The position numbers and the translations under genes were made by a program. Below the pieces are notes generated by a model. The model searched no databases. It was not told where the DNA came from and worked only from the letters and a program-made list of their open reading frames with translations. Of a stretch of 26,557 nucleotides of DNA, positions 15,752-21,806 are shown piece after piece. Position 1 is the stretch's first letter. Each line of letters opens with the position of its first letter. This DNA comes from DATBGZ01 sp036557785 (GTDB lineage: Bacteria; Actinomycetota; Actinomycetes; Mycobacteriales; Micromonosporaceae). The stretch covers positions 1 to 26,557 of the forward strand of contig DATBGZ010000028.1 of the NCBI GenBank assembly GCA_036557785.1, read 5' to 3'.

Positions 15752-15772
15752 TCAGGGAGGGCACCTTCCTGA
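15752..15772 (-). terminator. Hairpin after the MFS gene at 15776
   Basis: TCAGGGAGG (15752-15760) pairs with CCTTCCTGA (15764-15772), nine pairs including one G-T, around the loop GCA. It begins 3 bp past the MFS stop in the minus direction. On the minus strand it contains AGGAAGGTGCC, nearly the same core as the hairpin at 13144-13164. Confidence 0.65.
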
Positions 15773-15775
15773 CAC

Positions 15776-17146
15776 TCACACCTGGGCGGGCGCTGGAACC
15801 ACTTCGAGGTGGGGCAGCGGGTGCAGGGTCACCCGCAGCCGCTCACCCGATCGGTGCAGGTGCCAGACGAGTGCCGTGAGCGCGGCGGCGAAGCAGACCA
15901 TGCCGCCGCCCCAGATGCCCGCGCGGGGGCCGATGTGCTCGCTCACGAAGCCGACCAGTGGGCCGCCGACAGGCGTGGTGCCCATGAACACGAGCACGAA
16001 CAGCGCCATCACCCGTCCCCGGTACTCCGGTTCCACCCCGAGCTGCAGTCGCTGGTTCGTCGCCTGAGCGAAGAAGATCATGAAGAACCCGGTCGGTACG
16101 AGCAGGAATGCGGTGGTCCAGAACGTCGGAGCCAACCCGGCGACCGTCTCCAGCAGCCCGAACGCGGTCCCCGAGCCCAGCACCGCGTAGACGCTGGGAC
16201 GGCTTCGGCGCGCACCGCTGACAAGCGAGCCGGCGAGCGCACCGACGGCCAGAGCCGTGGTGAGCAGGCCGAACTGCTGTGCCCCGGTGCCGAACACCTT
16301 CTTCGCCATCACGGAGAGCGTGAGCTGGAAGTTGTAGCCGGCCAAGCCGGTGACGAGCAGCAGGGCCAGCGGCAGCAGCAGGTCCTCGCGGCGCCAGACA
16401 TACGCGATGCCATCGCGGATGCGCGCCTCGCCCACGCCCTTGCGTGGGCCATGCTCGCCGCGCCCGTACGGGCTGTGGCCGTACCCGCCGAAGCCGTCGG
16501 CATCGATGCCGTACAGGTCCGACGGCCGGATCCGCGCCAGCAGCAGCGGTGCGATCAGGAACGCCGCGCTCGTGGCCAAGAAGACCGGCCCGAGCCCGGC
16601 GAGCCAGATCGCCACTCCGGCGATCGCGGGACCGACGACGCGCGCCATGTTGAATGCCGCCGAGGTCAGGCCGAGGGCATTGGGCAGCAGCCCGGGCTCG
16701 ACGAGGTCGGAGAGGAATGACTGCCGTACGGGATTCTCGATCGCGTTGACCGCGCCGAGCAGGGCCGCGAAGACATAGACCATCCACAACGCGATGAGGT
16801 GGGTCGTCACGAGCACACCGAGCGCGAGCGCGAGTGCGGCCGCCGCCGAGTTGACGGCAATCAGCAGTCGGCGCCGGTCGTTGCGATCGGCGAGCTGCCC
16901 GCCATAGAGCGACAGCAGCACCACGGGCGCGAACTGCAGGGCGGTCACGAAGCCCAGGGCCGTCGCGGAGTTGCCCGACAGATTCAGGACGAGCCAGTCC
17001 TGGGCGACGTACATGACCCACACGCCATGCAGCTTGCCGAGCTGGCCACCGAAGAAGCGGCGGAAGTTGGGTACCCCGAGCGCCTGGAAGGTCATCGACA
17101 AACGCGCCCGTACGGCGGTCCCAGCGGCCAGCGTTCCAACAGTCAC
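15776..17146 (-). CDS. MFS exporter under a palindromic operator
   Basis: 456 residues with about twelve hydrophobic helices. The motif A loop is YGGQLADRNDRRRLLIA, and the N-terminus MTFQALGVPNFRRFFGGQL is typical of MFS_3-type drug and siderophore exporters. A Gly/Tyr/His-rich cytoplasmic loop (GFGGYGHSPYGRGEHG) lies between the two halves. The substrate is unknown. The start is GTG at 17146, only 5 bp from the operator-like palindrome at 17152-17166, which suggests a leaderless transcript repressed directly at its start. An in-frame ATG at 17095 is the alternative. No MarR or TetR gene is adjacent, so any regulator acts from elsewhere. Confidence 0.87.
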   Translation of the reverse strand: MTVGTLAAGTAVRARLSMTFQALGVPNFRRFFGGQLGKLHGVWVMYVAQDWLVLNLSGNSATALGFVTALQFAPVVLLSLYGGQLADRNDRRRLLIAVNSAAAALALALGVLVTTHLIALWMVYVFAALLGAVNAIENPVRQSFLSDLVEPGLLPNALGLTSAAFNMARVVGPAIAGVAIWLAGLGPVFLATSAAFLIAPLLLARIRPSDLYGIDADGFGGYGHSPYGRGEHGPRKGVGEARIRDGIAYVWRREDLLLPLALLLVTGLAGYNFQLTLSVMAKKVFGTGAQQFGLLTTALAVGALAGSLVSGARRSRPSVYAVLGSGTAFGLLETVAGLAPTFWTTAFLLVPTGFFMIFFAQATNQRLQLGVEPEYRGRVMALFVLVFMGTTPVGGPLVGFVSEHIGPRAGIWGGGMVCFAAALTALVWHLHRSGERLRVTLHPLPHLEVVPAPAQV

Positions 17147-17151
17147 GACTA

Positions 17152-17166
17152 CTTAGCATAGCTAAG
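17152..17166. promoter_or_regulatory. MarR-type palindromic operator at the MFS start
   Basis: CTTAGC-ATA-GCTAAG is a perfect 6-3-6 palindrome and stands out as A/T-richer DNA. On the minus strand it contains a -10-like TATGCT (17162-17157), placing the start of transcription on or next to the GTG at 17146. TTAGC/GCTAA palindromes are typical of MarR-family sites. The spacer 17147-17273 also holds the promoter of the divergent 17274 gene. Confidence 0.65.
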
Positions 17167-17261
17167 AGGTTTGCTCGCCGACGGTAACGGGCGCCATCCG
17201 TCGCGCACCTCACACTGGTCGCCGCACGGCACACCGGTCCCAGGACGAGCGCAGGCGGCCG

Positions 17262-17267
17262 TAGCCT
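17262..17267 (+). promoter_or_regulatory. -10 element TAGCCT for a leaderless GTG
   Basis: TAGCCT ends 6 nt before the GTG at 17274 and no ribosome site lies between. That spacing is the usual signature of leaderless actinobacterial transcripts. No good -35 is visible. Confidence 0.55.
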
Positions 17268-17273
17268 GGTGTC

Positions 17274-17549
17274 GTGCCCGAGCTGCGCCGACTCATCCCG
17301 CCGGATCCGCCCATGACGCCGCTGGCGGTCGCCGGGACCGTGGCGTGGCTCGTGGTCGGACTCATCCTGCTCCCGTTGCGCCCCACGCTCGCGAAGGGTG
17401 GCAACGAGGAGTGGATCACCATCTGCTTCGTCGGCGCGTTGCTCGGCCTCGTCGGCATCGGGCTCATGGCGTTGCACGACCGCAACCGGGCCGCCCAGCG
17501 GGAAGCCGCGTCAATGGTCGGCGACGGCGACGCGCCCGGTCGCGAGTGA
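17274..17549 (+). CDS. Small two-helix membrane protein, DUF2530-like
   Basis: 91 residues. Two hydrophobic helices (about residues 16-36 and 48-67) flank a short loop with LAKGGNEEW. The N-terminus is Pro-rich and the C-terminus charged and hydrophilic. Size and layout resemble the DUF2530 family of actinobacterial membrane proteins, whose function is unknown; the family call is tentative. The transcript is probably leaderless (TAGCCT six bases before GTG). Its last 39 bases overlap the end of the convergent methyltransferase gene, so convergent transcripts would overlap by at least that much. Confidence 0.7.
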   Translation: MPELRRLIPPDPPMTPLAVAGTVAWLVVGLILLPLRPTLAKGGNEEWITICFVGALLGLVGIGLMALHDRNRAAQREAASMVGDGDAPGRE

Positions 17550-18383
17550 CCGGCGCTGGTGCACCGGCAGGTTGAGCCGAGCCGCGTGGGTGAGCAGGTC
17601 GTCGTCGGCGACCACGTCAAAGCCGTACCGCCGCATCGACGCCGCCAGCTCAGCCGGCCGCCAGGTGGACCGGATCGGCTCGTTCGCCCACGGACTGCGC
17701 GTGCGCCCCACCCCGTACATGCCCCGGGCGAGCAGCCGACCGAGCGTGGCCACCGCCGAAGGCGCCTGATAGTTCACGATCAGACGGCTCCCCCCGGCGG
17801 AGCGGGCGCCGACGGACTGCAGGGTGGCGAGGACATCGGCGCGCGACAGGTACGGCACGACGCCCTCCCAGATCCACGTCGTGGCGCGGTCAGCACGGTG
17901 GCCGGCCGACGTCAGTTGCTCGTCCAGCCGCTGCCGGGTGAAGTCCACGGGAACGAACCGCACGAGGCGAGCCGTGGTCGCCAGGCCATTGATCCGGGTC
18001 TGCTTGTCCCCTTGGGACGCCGGGTGGTCCACCTCGAAGACGTCGACCGAGGCGAGCTCCGGCAGCCGCCACGCCCGCGCGTCCAGTCCGGCCCCGAGGA
18101 TGACGACCTGCGCGCCGAGCCGGGAGCGTAGCGCGTCGTCGATCGCCACGGTGCGCGGCACGATCACCGCAGCGCTGGCCCGTACCGCCTCGTACGCCAC
18201 CCGCTGGTTCCAGTCCCGCGGCGCCTGGCCCTCGCGCACCCAGCGCACCGCGCGCCGCTCGTCCTCGTTCAGCAGTCGCTCGGCGACCGGGTCGGCGAAC
18301 CGGCCGACCGCGACCCGCCCGTGCGCGGCGGCCCGACCCTGGCAGACGAGCACCGCGGTCCGGCTGGCCCGGCCGGCATCCAT
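17511..18383 (-). CDS. SAM-dependent methyltransferase, LCMT-like (TIGR00027 type)
   Basis: 290 residues. The SAM motif I is VVILGAGLDARAWRLP (residues 93-108), followed by the acidic loop VFEVDHPASQGDKQ. These features are typical of the leucine-carboxyl-methyltransferase-like family common in actinomycetes, whose members often modify secondary metabolites or are uncharacterised. Later blocks TTWIWEGVVPYLS and SRLIVNY fit motifs of the same fold. The target is unknown. The ATG at 18383 shares one base with the stop of the upstream NUDIX gene (TGATG), so the two are co-transcribed and coupled. A TTG codon just before is a less likely start. The 3' end overlaps the convergent small membrane protein gene. 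Confidence 0.85.
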   Translation of the reverse strand: MDAGRASRTAVLVCQGRAAAHGRVAVGRFADPVAERLLNEDERRAVRWVREGQAPRDWNQRVAYEAVRASAAVIVPRTVAIDDALRSRLGAQVVILGAGLDARAWRLPELASVDVFEVDHPASQGDKQTRINGLATTARLVRFVPVDFTRQRLDEQLTSAGHRADRATTWIWEGVVPYLSRADVLATLQSVGARSAGGSRLIVNYQAPSAVATLGRLLARGMYGVGRTRSPWANEPIRSTWRPAELAASMRRYGFDVVADDDLLTHAARLNLPVHQRRSLATGRVAVADH

Positions 18384-19000
18384 CAACCGACCCTATCGGC
18401 CGCGACGTTCGCCCCGCCCGAGATCGGCAGCGAGATCAGGGCGGGCAGCGCCGTGCCGCGAGCCAGCGCGTCGAGCACGAGACGCTCGTGCGGCACGACC
18501 GGTTCGGGCAGGGCATCGAGGGGGAACCATCGCATCGCCGAGGCCTTATTCTCCTCCCGCAGGGTCGGCTCGCCTGTCCACTGACGGACGACAAAGAATG
18601 CGTCGACTCGTTGGTCGACCTCGTCGCCGCCCCGGACGAAGCGGTGCAGCACGGTGACCGGTTCGAGATCCTCGATGCGTAACGTGACGCCCGACTCCTC
18701 AGCCGCTTCCCGTACGGCCGCCTCATGCATCGACTCGTCACGGTCGACGTGCCCGGCCAGGACCGCCCAGTACCCATCCGCGTACCCGGTCGCGGCGCGC
18801 AGGTGCAACAGCACCTCCTCGCGCCCAGCGGCGGTGCGGCGCAGCACGATGTAGGCGGCAGCGACGAGGAGGGTCCGCTCGCCCAGGTGGTCGTCGCGGT
18901 GGTACCGGGGAGACTCGACACATGCCGCCTCGCCTCCGCGCTCCCTGCGCTCCTCGCTCGCACGCTCGCTGCGCTCCTCGCTCGCTGCCGGCTCAGTCAC
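18383..19000 (-). CDS. NUDIX hydrolase with repetitive N-terminus
   Basis: 205 residues. The NUDIX box is GHVDRDESMHEAAVREAAEE (G83, E89, then R97-E98-x-x-E101-E102-x-G104), complete for metal binding. The preceding YADGYWAVLAGH is typical of general NUDIX proteins of actinomycetes that cleave nucleoside diphosphates linked to other groups; the substrate is unknown. Residues 8-24 are a Ser/Glu/Arg repeat (SEERSERASEERRER) encoded by a DNA repeat, so this part is probably disordered. The GTG start at 19000 is only 34 bp from the divergent aldo/keto reductase start. No strong ribosome site precedes it. It is coupled to the downstream methyltransferase. Confidence 0.85.
   Translation of the reverse strand: MTEPAASEERSERASEERRERGGEAACVESPRYHRDDHLGERTLLVAAAYIVLRRTAAGREEVLLHLRAATGYADGYWAVLAGHVDRDESMHEAAVREAAEESGVTLRIEDLEPVTVLHRFVRGGDEVDQRVDAFFVVRQWTGEPTLREENKASAMRWFPLDALPEPVVPHERLVLDALARGTALPALISLPISGGANVAADRVG
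18945..18984. repeat. Direct repeat of 16 bp at 24-bp spacing
   Basis: CTGCGCTCCTCGCTCG occurs at 18945-18960 and again at 18969-18984, with a related shorter stretch between. It lies inside the NUDIX coding region and encodes the Ser-Glu-Arg repeat. Similar GCTCCTCGCTCGC-type strings are a familiar low-complexity theme in high-GC actinomycetes. Confidence 0.8.
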
Positions 19001-19022
19001 GCCTGCGAGTCTGGCATGCCGT

Positions 19023-19028
19023 TAGGGT
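19023..19028 (+). promoter_or_regulatory. -10 element TAGGGT for a leaderless GTG
   Basis: TAGGGT ends 6 nt before the GTG at 19035, the same geometry as at 17262-17274. The palindrome GGCATGCC (19013-19020) lies just upstream, inside the 34-bp gap shared with the divergent NUDIX gene. Confidence 0.5.
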
Positions 19029-19034
19029 AGGCGG

Positions 19035-19979
19035 GTGAGCGATCGCCGTGAGCTTGGGCGCACGGGTCTGCGGGTGACTGCCGTCTGCGTCGGCACCGCT
19101 TCCCTGGGCGGCACCTCCTACACCTACGGATACCCGGTCAGTGCCGAGCAGGGCGAAGCGACCGTCGAAGCCGCGCTCGCGGGACCGTACAACTTCATCG
19201 ACACCTCGAACGCGTACGGCCGCGGTGCATCGGAGGCCTGCATCGGCACCGTACTGCGCCGTCATGGCGGGGTGCCCGAGGCAACCGTGCTCGCGACCAA
19301 AGTGGACGCCGACCCCGTCACGCGCGACTTCTCGGGCGAGCGGGTGCGCCGGTCGGTCGCGGAGAGCCTGCAGCGGCTCGGTCTCGACCGGGTACAACTG
19401 ATGTACCTGCATGATCCCGAGTTCTTCCTGACGGTGCCGGAAGCGCTCGCGGACGACGGTCCGGTGGCCGCGCTCGTGGCGCTGCGAGACGAGGGCGTGC
19501 TCGAGCATCTGGGCCTCGCCGCAGGTGACGTGCCGATGATGCGCGAGCTGCTCCGGTCCGGCGCGTTCGAGGTGGTCCTCAACCACAACCGGTACACCCT
19601 GCTCGACCGGGGCGCCGAGCCACTCATCGAGCAGGCACAGCAACTCGGCGTCGGCTACGTGAACGCGGCACCGTACGGCGGCGGCATCCTCGCCAAGGGC
19701 CTGTCCCACGAGCACAGGTACGGCTATCAGCCGGCGGGGGCCACGATCGTCGACGCGGTCGCCGGCATGCAGCGGCTCTGCGGCGACCACCAGGTGCCGC
19801 TGGCGGCGGCGGCGCTGCAGTTCTCGCTGCGCGACCCGCGGGTCACGTCCACTGTGGTCGGCATGTCGGATCCGGCCCGCATCACCGAGACGACGGCCCT
19901 GGCCACCCACCCGATCCCCGACGAGCTCTGGCCCCAGCTCGAGGCCCTGCTCCCCGCGCCCGAGCACTGGCTGCGCTGA
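19035..19979 (+). CDS. Aldo/keto reductase, aldose-dehydrogenase-like
   Basis: 314 residues. The catalytic tetrad is present: D56 and Y61 (FIDTSNAYG), K89 (LATKVDAD) and H126 (YLHDPE). The N-terminus RRELGRTGLRVTAVCVGTASLGG is standard for the superfamily. The blocks NHNRYTLLDR and NAAPYGGGILAKG are like D-threo-aldose 1-dehydrogenase / L-fucose dehydrogenase relatives, which oxidise sugars with NAD(P). This suggests sugar catabolism, but the substrate is not proven. The transcript is probably leaderless from TAGGGT at 19023. A 123-bp stretch (19980-20102) with no clear element follows before the small ORF. Confidence 0.87.
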   Translation: MSDRRELGRTGLRVTAVCVGTASLGGTSYTYGYPVSAEQGEATVEAALAGPYNFIDTSNAYGRGASEACIGTVLRRHGGVPEATVLATKVDADPVTRDFSGERVRRSVAESLQRLGLDRVQLMYLHDPEFFLTVPEALADDGPVAALVALRDEGVLEHLGLAAGDVPMMRELLRSGAFEVVLNHNRYTLLDRGAEPLIEQAQQLGVGYVNAAPYGGGILAKGLSHEHRYGYQPAGATIVDAVAGMQRLCGDHQVPLAAAALQFSLRDPRVTSTVVGMSDPARITETTALATHPIPDELWPQLEALLPAPEHWLR

Positions 19980-20102
19980 CCGCCACCGGGCGGGCCGGAG
20001 TGGACGGGACCTCTGACCCGCCAGGCACGGACGCTCGCCTCCGGCCGCCGCTGCCCGTCACGGAGCACCATCCCGGACAAGGGGCTCACGGGAGGGTGAA
20101 CG

Positions 20103-20213
20103 ATGGCGACGCCGCAGCCGCGGACCTGGGTCGGCGGGTGCATCCTGGGGTGTCGGGCGGCGCGCCGTCAGCCTGCGTCGAGTTCCGCCGCGCGCAACAA
20201 ACGCCGGAGGTGA
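20103..20213 (+). CDS. Small arginine-rich ORF (36 aa) coupled to DUF4389
   Basis: The ATG at 20103 has a strong ribosome site (GGGAGGG about 7 nt upstream) and runs 36 codons to the TGA at 20211-20213. The peptide begins MATPQPRTWVGGCILGC and ends SAARNKRRR; it has two cysteines and nine arginines. Third codon positions are about 86% G/C against about 64% and 78% at positions one and two, the pattern of real coding DNA here. The stop overlaps the GGAGGTGA ribosome site of the next gene, whose GTG begins 3 nt later, so translation of the two is probably coupled. It could be a leader peptide controlling the downstream gene or a functional micro-protein. I recognise no family. Confidence 0.55.
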   Translation: MATPQPRTWVGGCILGCRAARRQPASSSAARNKRRR

Positions 20214-20216
20214 GCC

Positions 20217-20849
20217 GTGCAGCCATTCGAGTATCCGGTTCAATTCAGTGTGGACTATCCGGATCGGCCGCTGGACCGGGTGACGACCGCATTGCGCATC
20301 TTCACCGTCATCCCCATCGCGATCGTGCTCGGCGCCGTGACCGGAGCGACGTGGCAGACCTCGCAGGGTCATACGATGCGGACGATCGCGTGGGGCGCCG
20401 GCGGCCTGCTCGTCGTTGCGCCCGCGCTGATGATCCTGTTCCGCCGGGTCTACCCGCGATGGTGGTTCGACTGGAACCTCGAGCTGCAGCGGTTCGTGAA
20501 CCGGGTGACCTGTTACCTCGCCCTGATGAACGATCGGTATCCGTCCACAACGGACCATCAGGCCGTCCACCTCGCCTACAGCTATCCCGACGCGGCACGC
20601 GACCTCAATCGATGGCTGCCGTTGGTCAAGTGGCTGCTCGCCATCCCGCACTACGTCGTGCTGTTCTTCCTGGACATCGGTGCCGTTCTCGCGGTGATCG
20701 GGGCGTGGTTCGCGATCCTGTTCACGGGGCGGTATCCCCACGCGATCTTCGCGTTCGTCGAAGGGGTGCTGCGCTGGCACAACCGCGTGCTGGCCTACGC
20801 CTTCCTGATGGTGACCGACGCCTATCCGCCGTTCCGCCGGGCGGCGTGA
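20217..20849 (+). CDS. DUF4389 membrane protein
   Basis: 210 residues. Hydrophobic segments lie at about 25-46, 57-76 and 138-169. Family blocks are the N-terminal YPVQFSVDYPDRPLDRVTTALRI-type start, LLAIPHYVVLFFL, GRYPHAIFAFVEGVLRWHNRV and a terminal DAYPPF. DUF4389 proteins are common in actinobacteria and have no assigned function. GGAGG is 8 nt before the GTG start; it doubles as the end of the small ORF at 20103-20213, so this gene probably depends on translation of that ORF. It converges on the DUF3027 gene with an 18-bp gap that includes the palindrome CGGCTCAGCCG (20864-20874). Confidence 0.85.
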   Translation: MQPFEYPVQFSVDYPDRPLDRVTTALRIFTVIPIAIVLGAVTGATWQTSQGHTMRTIAWGAGGLLVVAPALMILFRRVYPRWWFDWNLELQRFVNRVTCYLALMNDRYPSTTDHQAVHLAYSYPDAARDLNRWLPLVKWLLAIPHYVVLFFLDIGAVLAVIGAWFAILFTGRYPHAIFAFVEGVLRWHNRVLAYAFLMVTDAYPPFRRAA

Positions 20850-20867
20850 GGGTCCCGTACGGTCGGC

Positions 20868-21686
20868 TCAGCCGTGGCCGTCGGACTCCGCCGGCTCCTC
20901 GTCGTCGGCGACCGAGTCGGCCGGGCGCGCGACGGCCACCGGCTCGACCTCGCTGTCGTCATAGACCGTGGGCAGCTCCTCCACGGGCGCCGCGGACTCC
21001 ACCAGCACCTCCGAGTGGGCGCCGCAGCCGTGGTCGGCGGTGACGACCTGGCCGTCGTCGGGGGCGAAGACGTTGGCGCAGACGCCGAAGAGCTCACGCA
21101 TCGAGCCGGCCAGGGGCAGGTAGAAGGCGCACAGACCGCAGCGCGCGCCGGCCGGGGCGGCCACCGAGATGGGGGCACGGGGACCCTGCTCCCCGTCGTA
21201 CCAGCGCTGCGCTGCCTCGGCCCGACCGAGCCGGGACAGCACCCGGCTGCGCCCCAGGCCCAGCTCCCAGCTCACCTCCTCGACCGCCGGGTCGTCGGAG
21301 AGCACGTATCCGGGGGCGAGGCGCTCGTCGTCCGTACGGGTGGGCAGCAGGTCGCCGACGCCGAGATCGCCGGGCTGCAGGCGCTCGTGCCAGGGCACCC
21401 AACTCGGCGCGAGCAGCGCGCCGTCGCCGGGCAGCAGGACGGTCTCGCAGATCGTGACGTTGCGGGCGCGTGGCGCGCGAGCGACCGTCACCGCCCAGCG
21501 CCAGCCCTGGTAGCCGGGCAGGGTGCAGGCGAAGTAGTGGGTCGCCACGCGCTCGCCCTCGGAGACCACGCCGAGGTGTTCGCCGATGTGCTCGTCGAGC
21601 ACCGCCGCGCGGGCCTCGTCAACGGCCGCGGCACACGCGGCATCGGGCTTGGCGCCCGCCCTGGTCGCGGTCTGAGGACCCGTCAC
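20868..21686 (-). CDS. DUF3027 protein with a Cys/His cluster
   Basis: 272 residues from GTG 21686. The actinobacterial DUF3027 family has no known function. Blocks include ATHYFACTLPGYQGWRWAVTV and LLAPSWVPWHERLQPGDLGV. A late C-x2-C / C / C cluster (C183, C186, C203, C221, with H219 and H224) looks able to bind zinc. An acidic tail of about 45 residues ends the protein. The GTG is chosen because a perfect dyad sits directly on it; the frame extends upstream to 21953 but that part overlaps the divergent MFS gene. In Streptomyces I recall this gene lying near a cold-shock protein and mqn genes, as here, which suggests a conserved neighbourhood. Confidence 0.82.
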   Translation of the reverse strand: MTGPQTATRAGAKPDAACAAAVDEARAAVLDEHIGEHLGVVSEGERVATHYFACTLPGYQGWRWAVTVARAPRARNVTICETVLLPGDGALLAPSWVPWHERLQPGDLGVGDLLPTRTDDERLAPGYVLSDDPAVEEVSWELGLGRSRVLSRLGRAEAAQRWYDGEQGPRAPISVAAPAGARCGLCAFYLPLAGSMRELFGVCANVFAPDDGQVVTADHGCGAHSEVLVESAAPVEELPTVYDDSEVEPVAVARPADSVADDEEPAESDGHG

Positions 21687-21704
21687 GGCACACCATTGTG
21701 CCGT
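21685..21704. promoter_or_regulatory. 8-4-8 perfect dyad on the DUF3027 start
   Basis: ACGGCACA (21685-21692), CCAT, TGTGCCGT (21697-21704). Its left end overlaps the DUF3027 start codon (21684-21686), and on the minus strand it includes a -10-like CACAAT. A protein bound here would block the DUF3027 start and could also affect the divergent mqn operon 100 bp away. The rest of the spacer, 21705-21806, shows AGGA at 21795-21798 before the MFS ATG and nothing else clear. Confidence 0.6.
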
Positions 21705-21806
21705 ACCGAAGGGGACCGCGTGGGTCGAGGGTGCGGTTTGCCGTCCGGGGACAGGTGTCGCGGTTAGGGGTGTGCCCACTCGTAACGATGCGTCAGGATA
21801 GATCCC

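Noticed and set aside
15843..17477. A 544-codon minus-strand frame overlapping the MFS gene.
   Set aside because: Its translation is Arg/Ala/Gly-rich without membrane pattern, while the 15776-17146 frame is a clear MFS protein.
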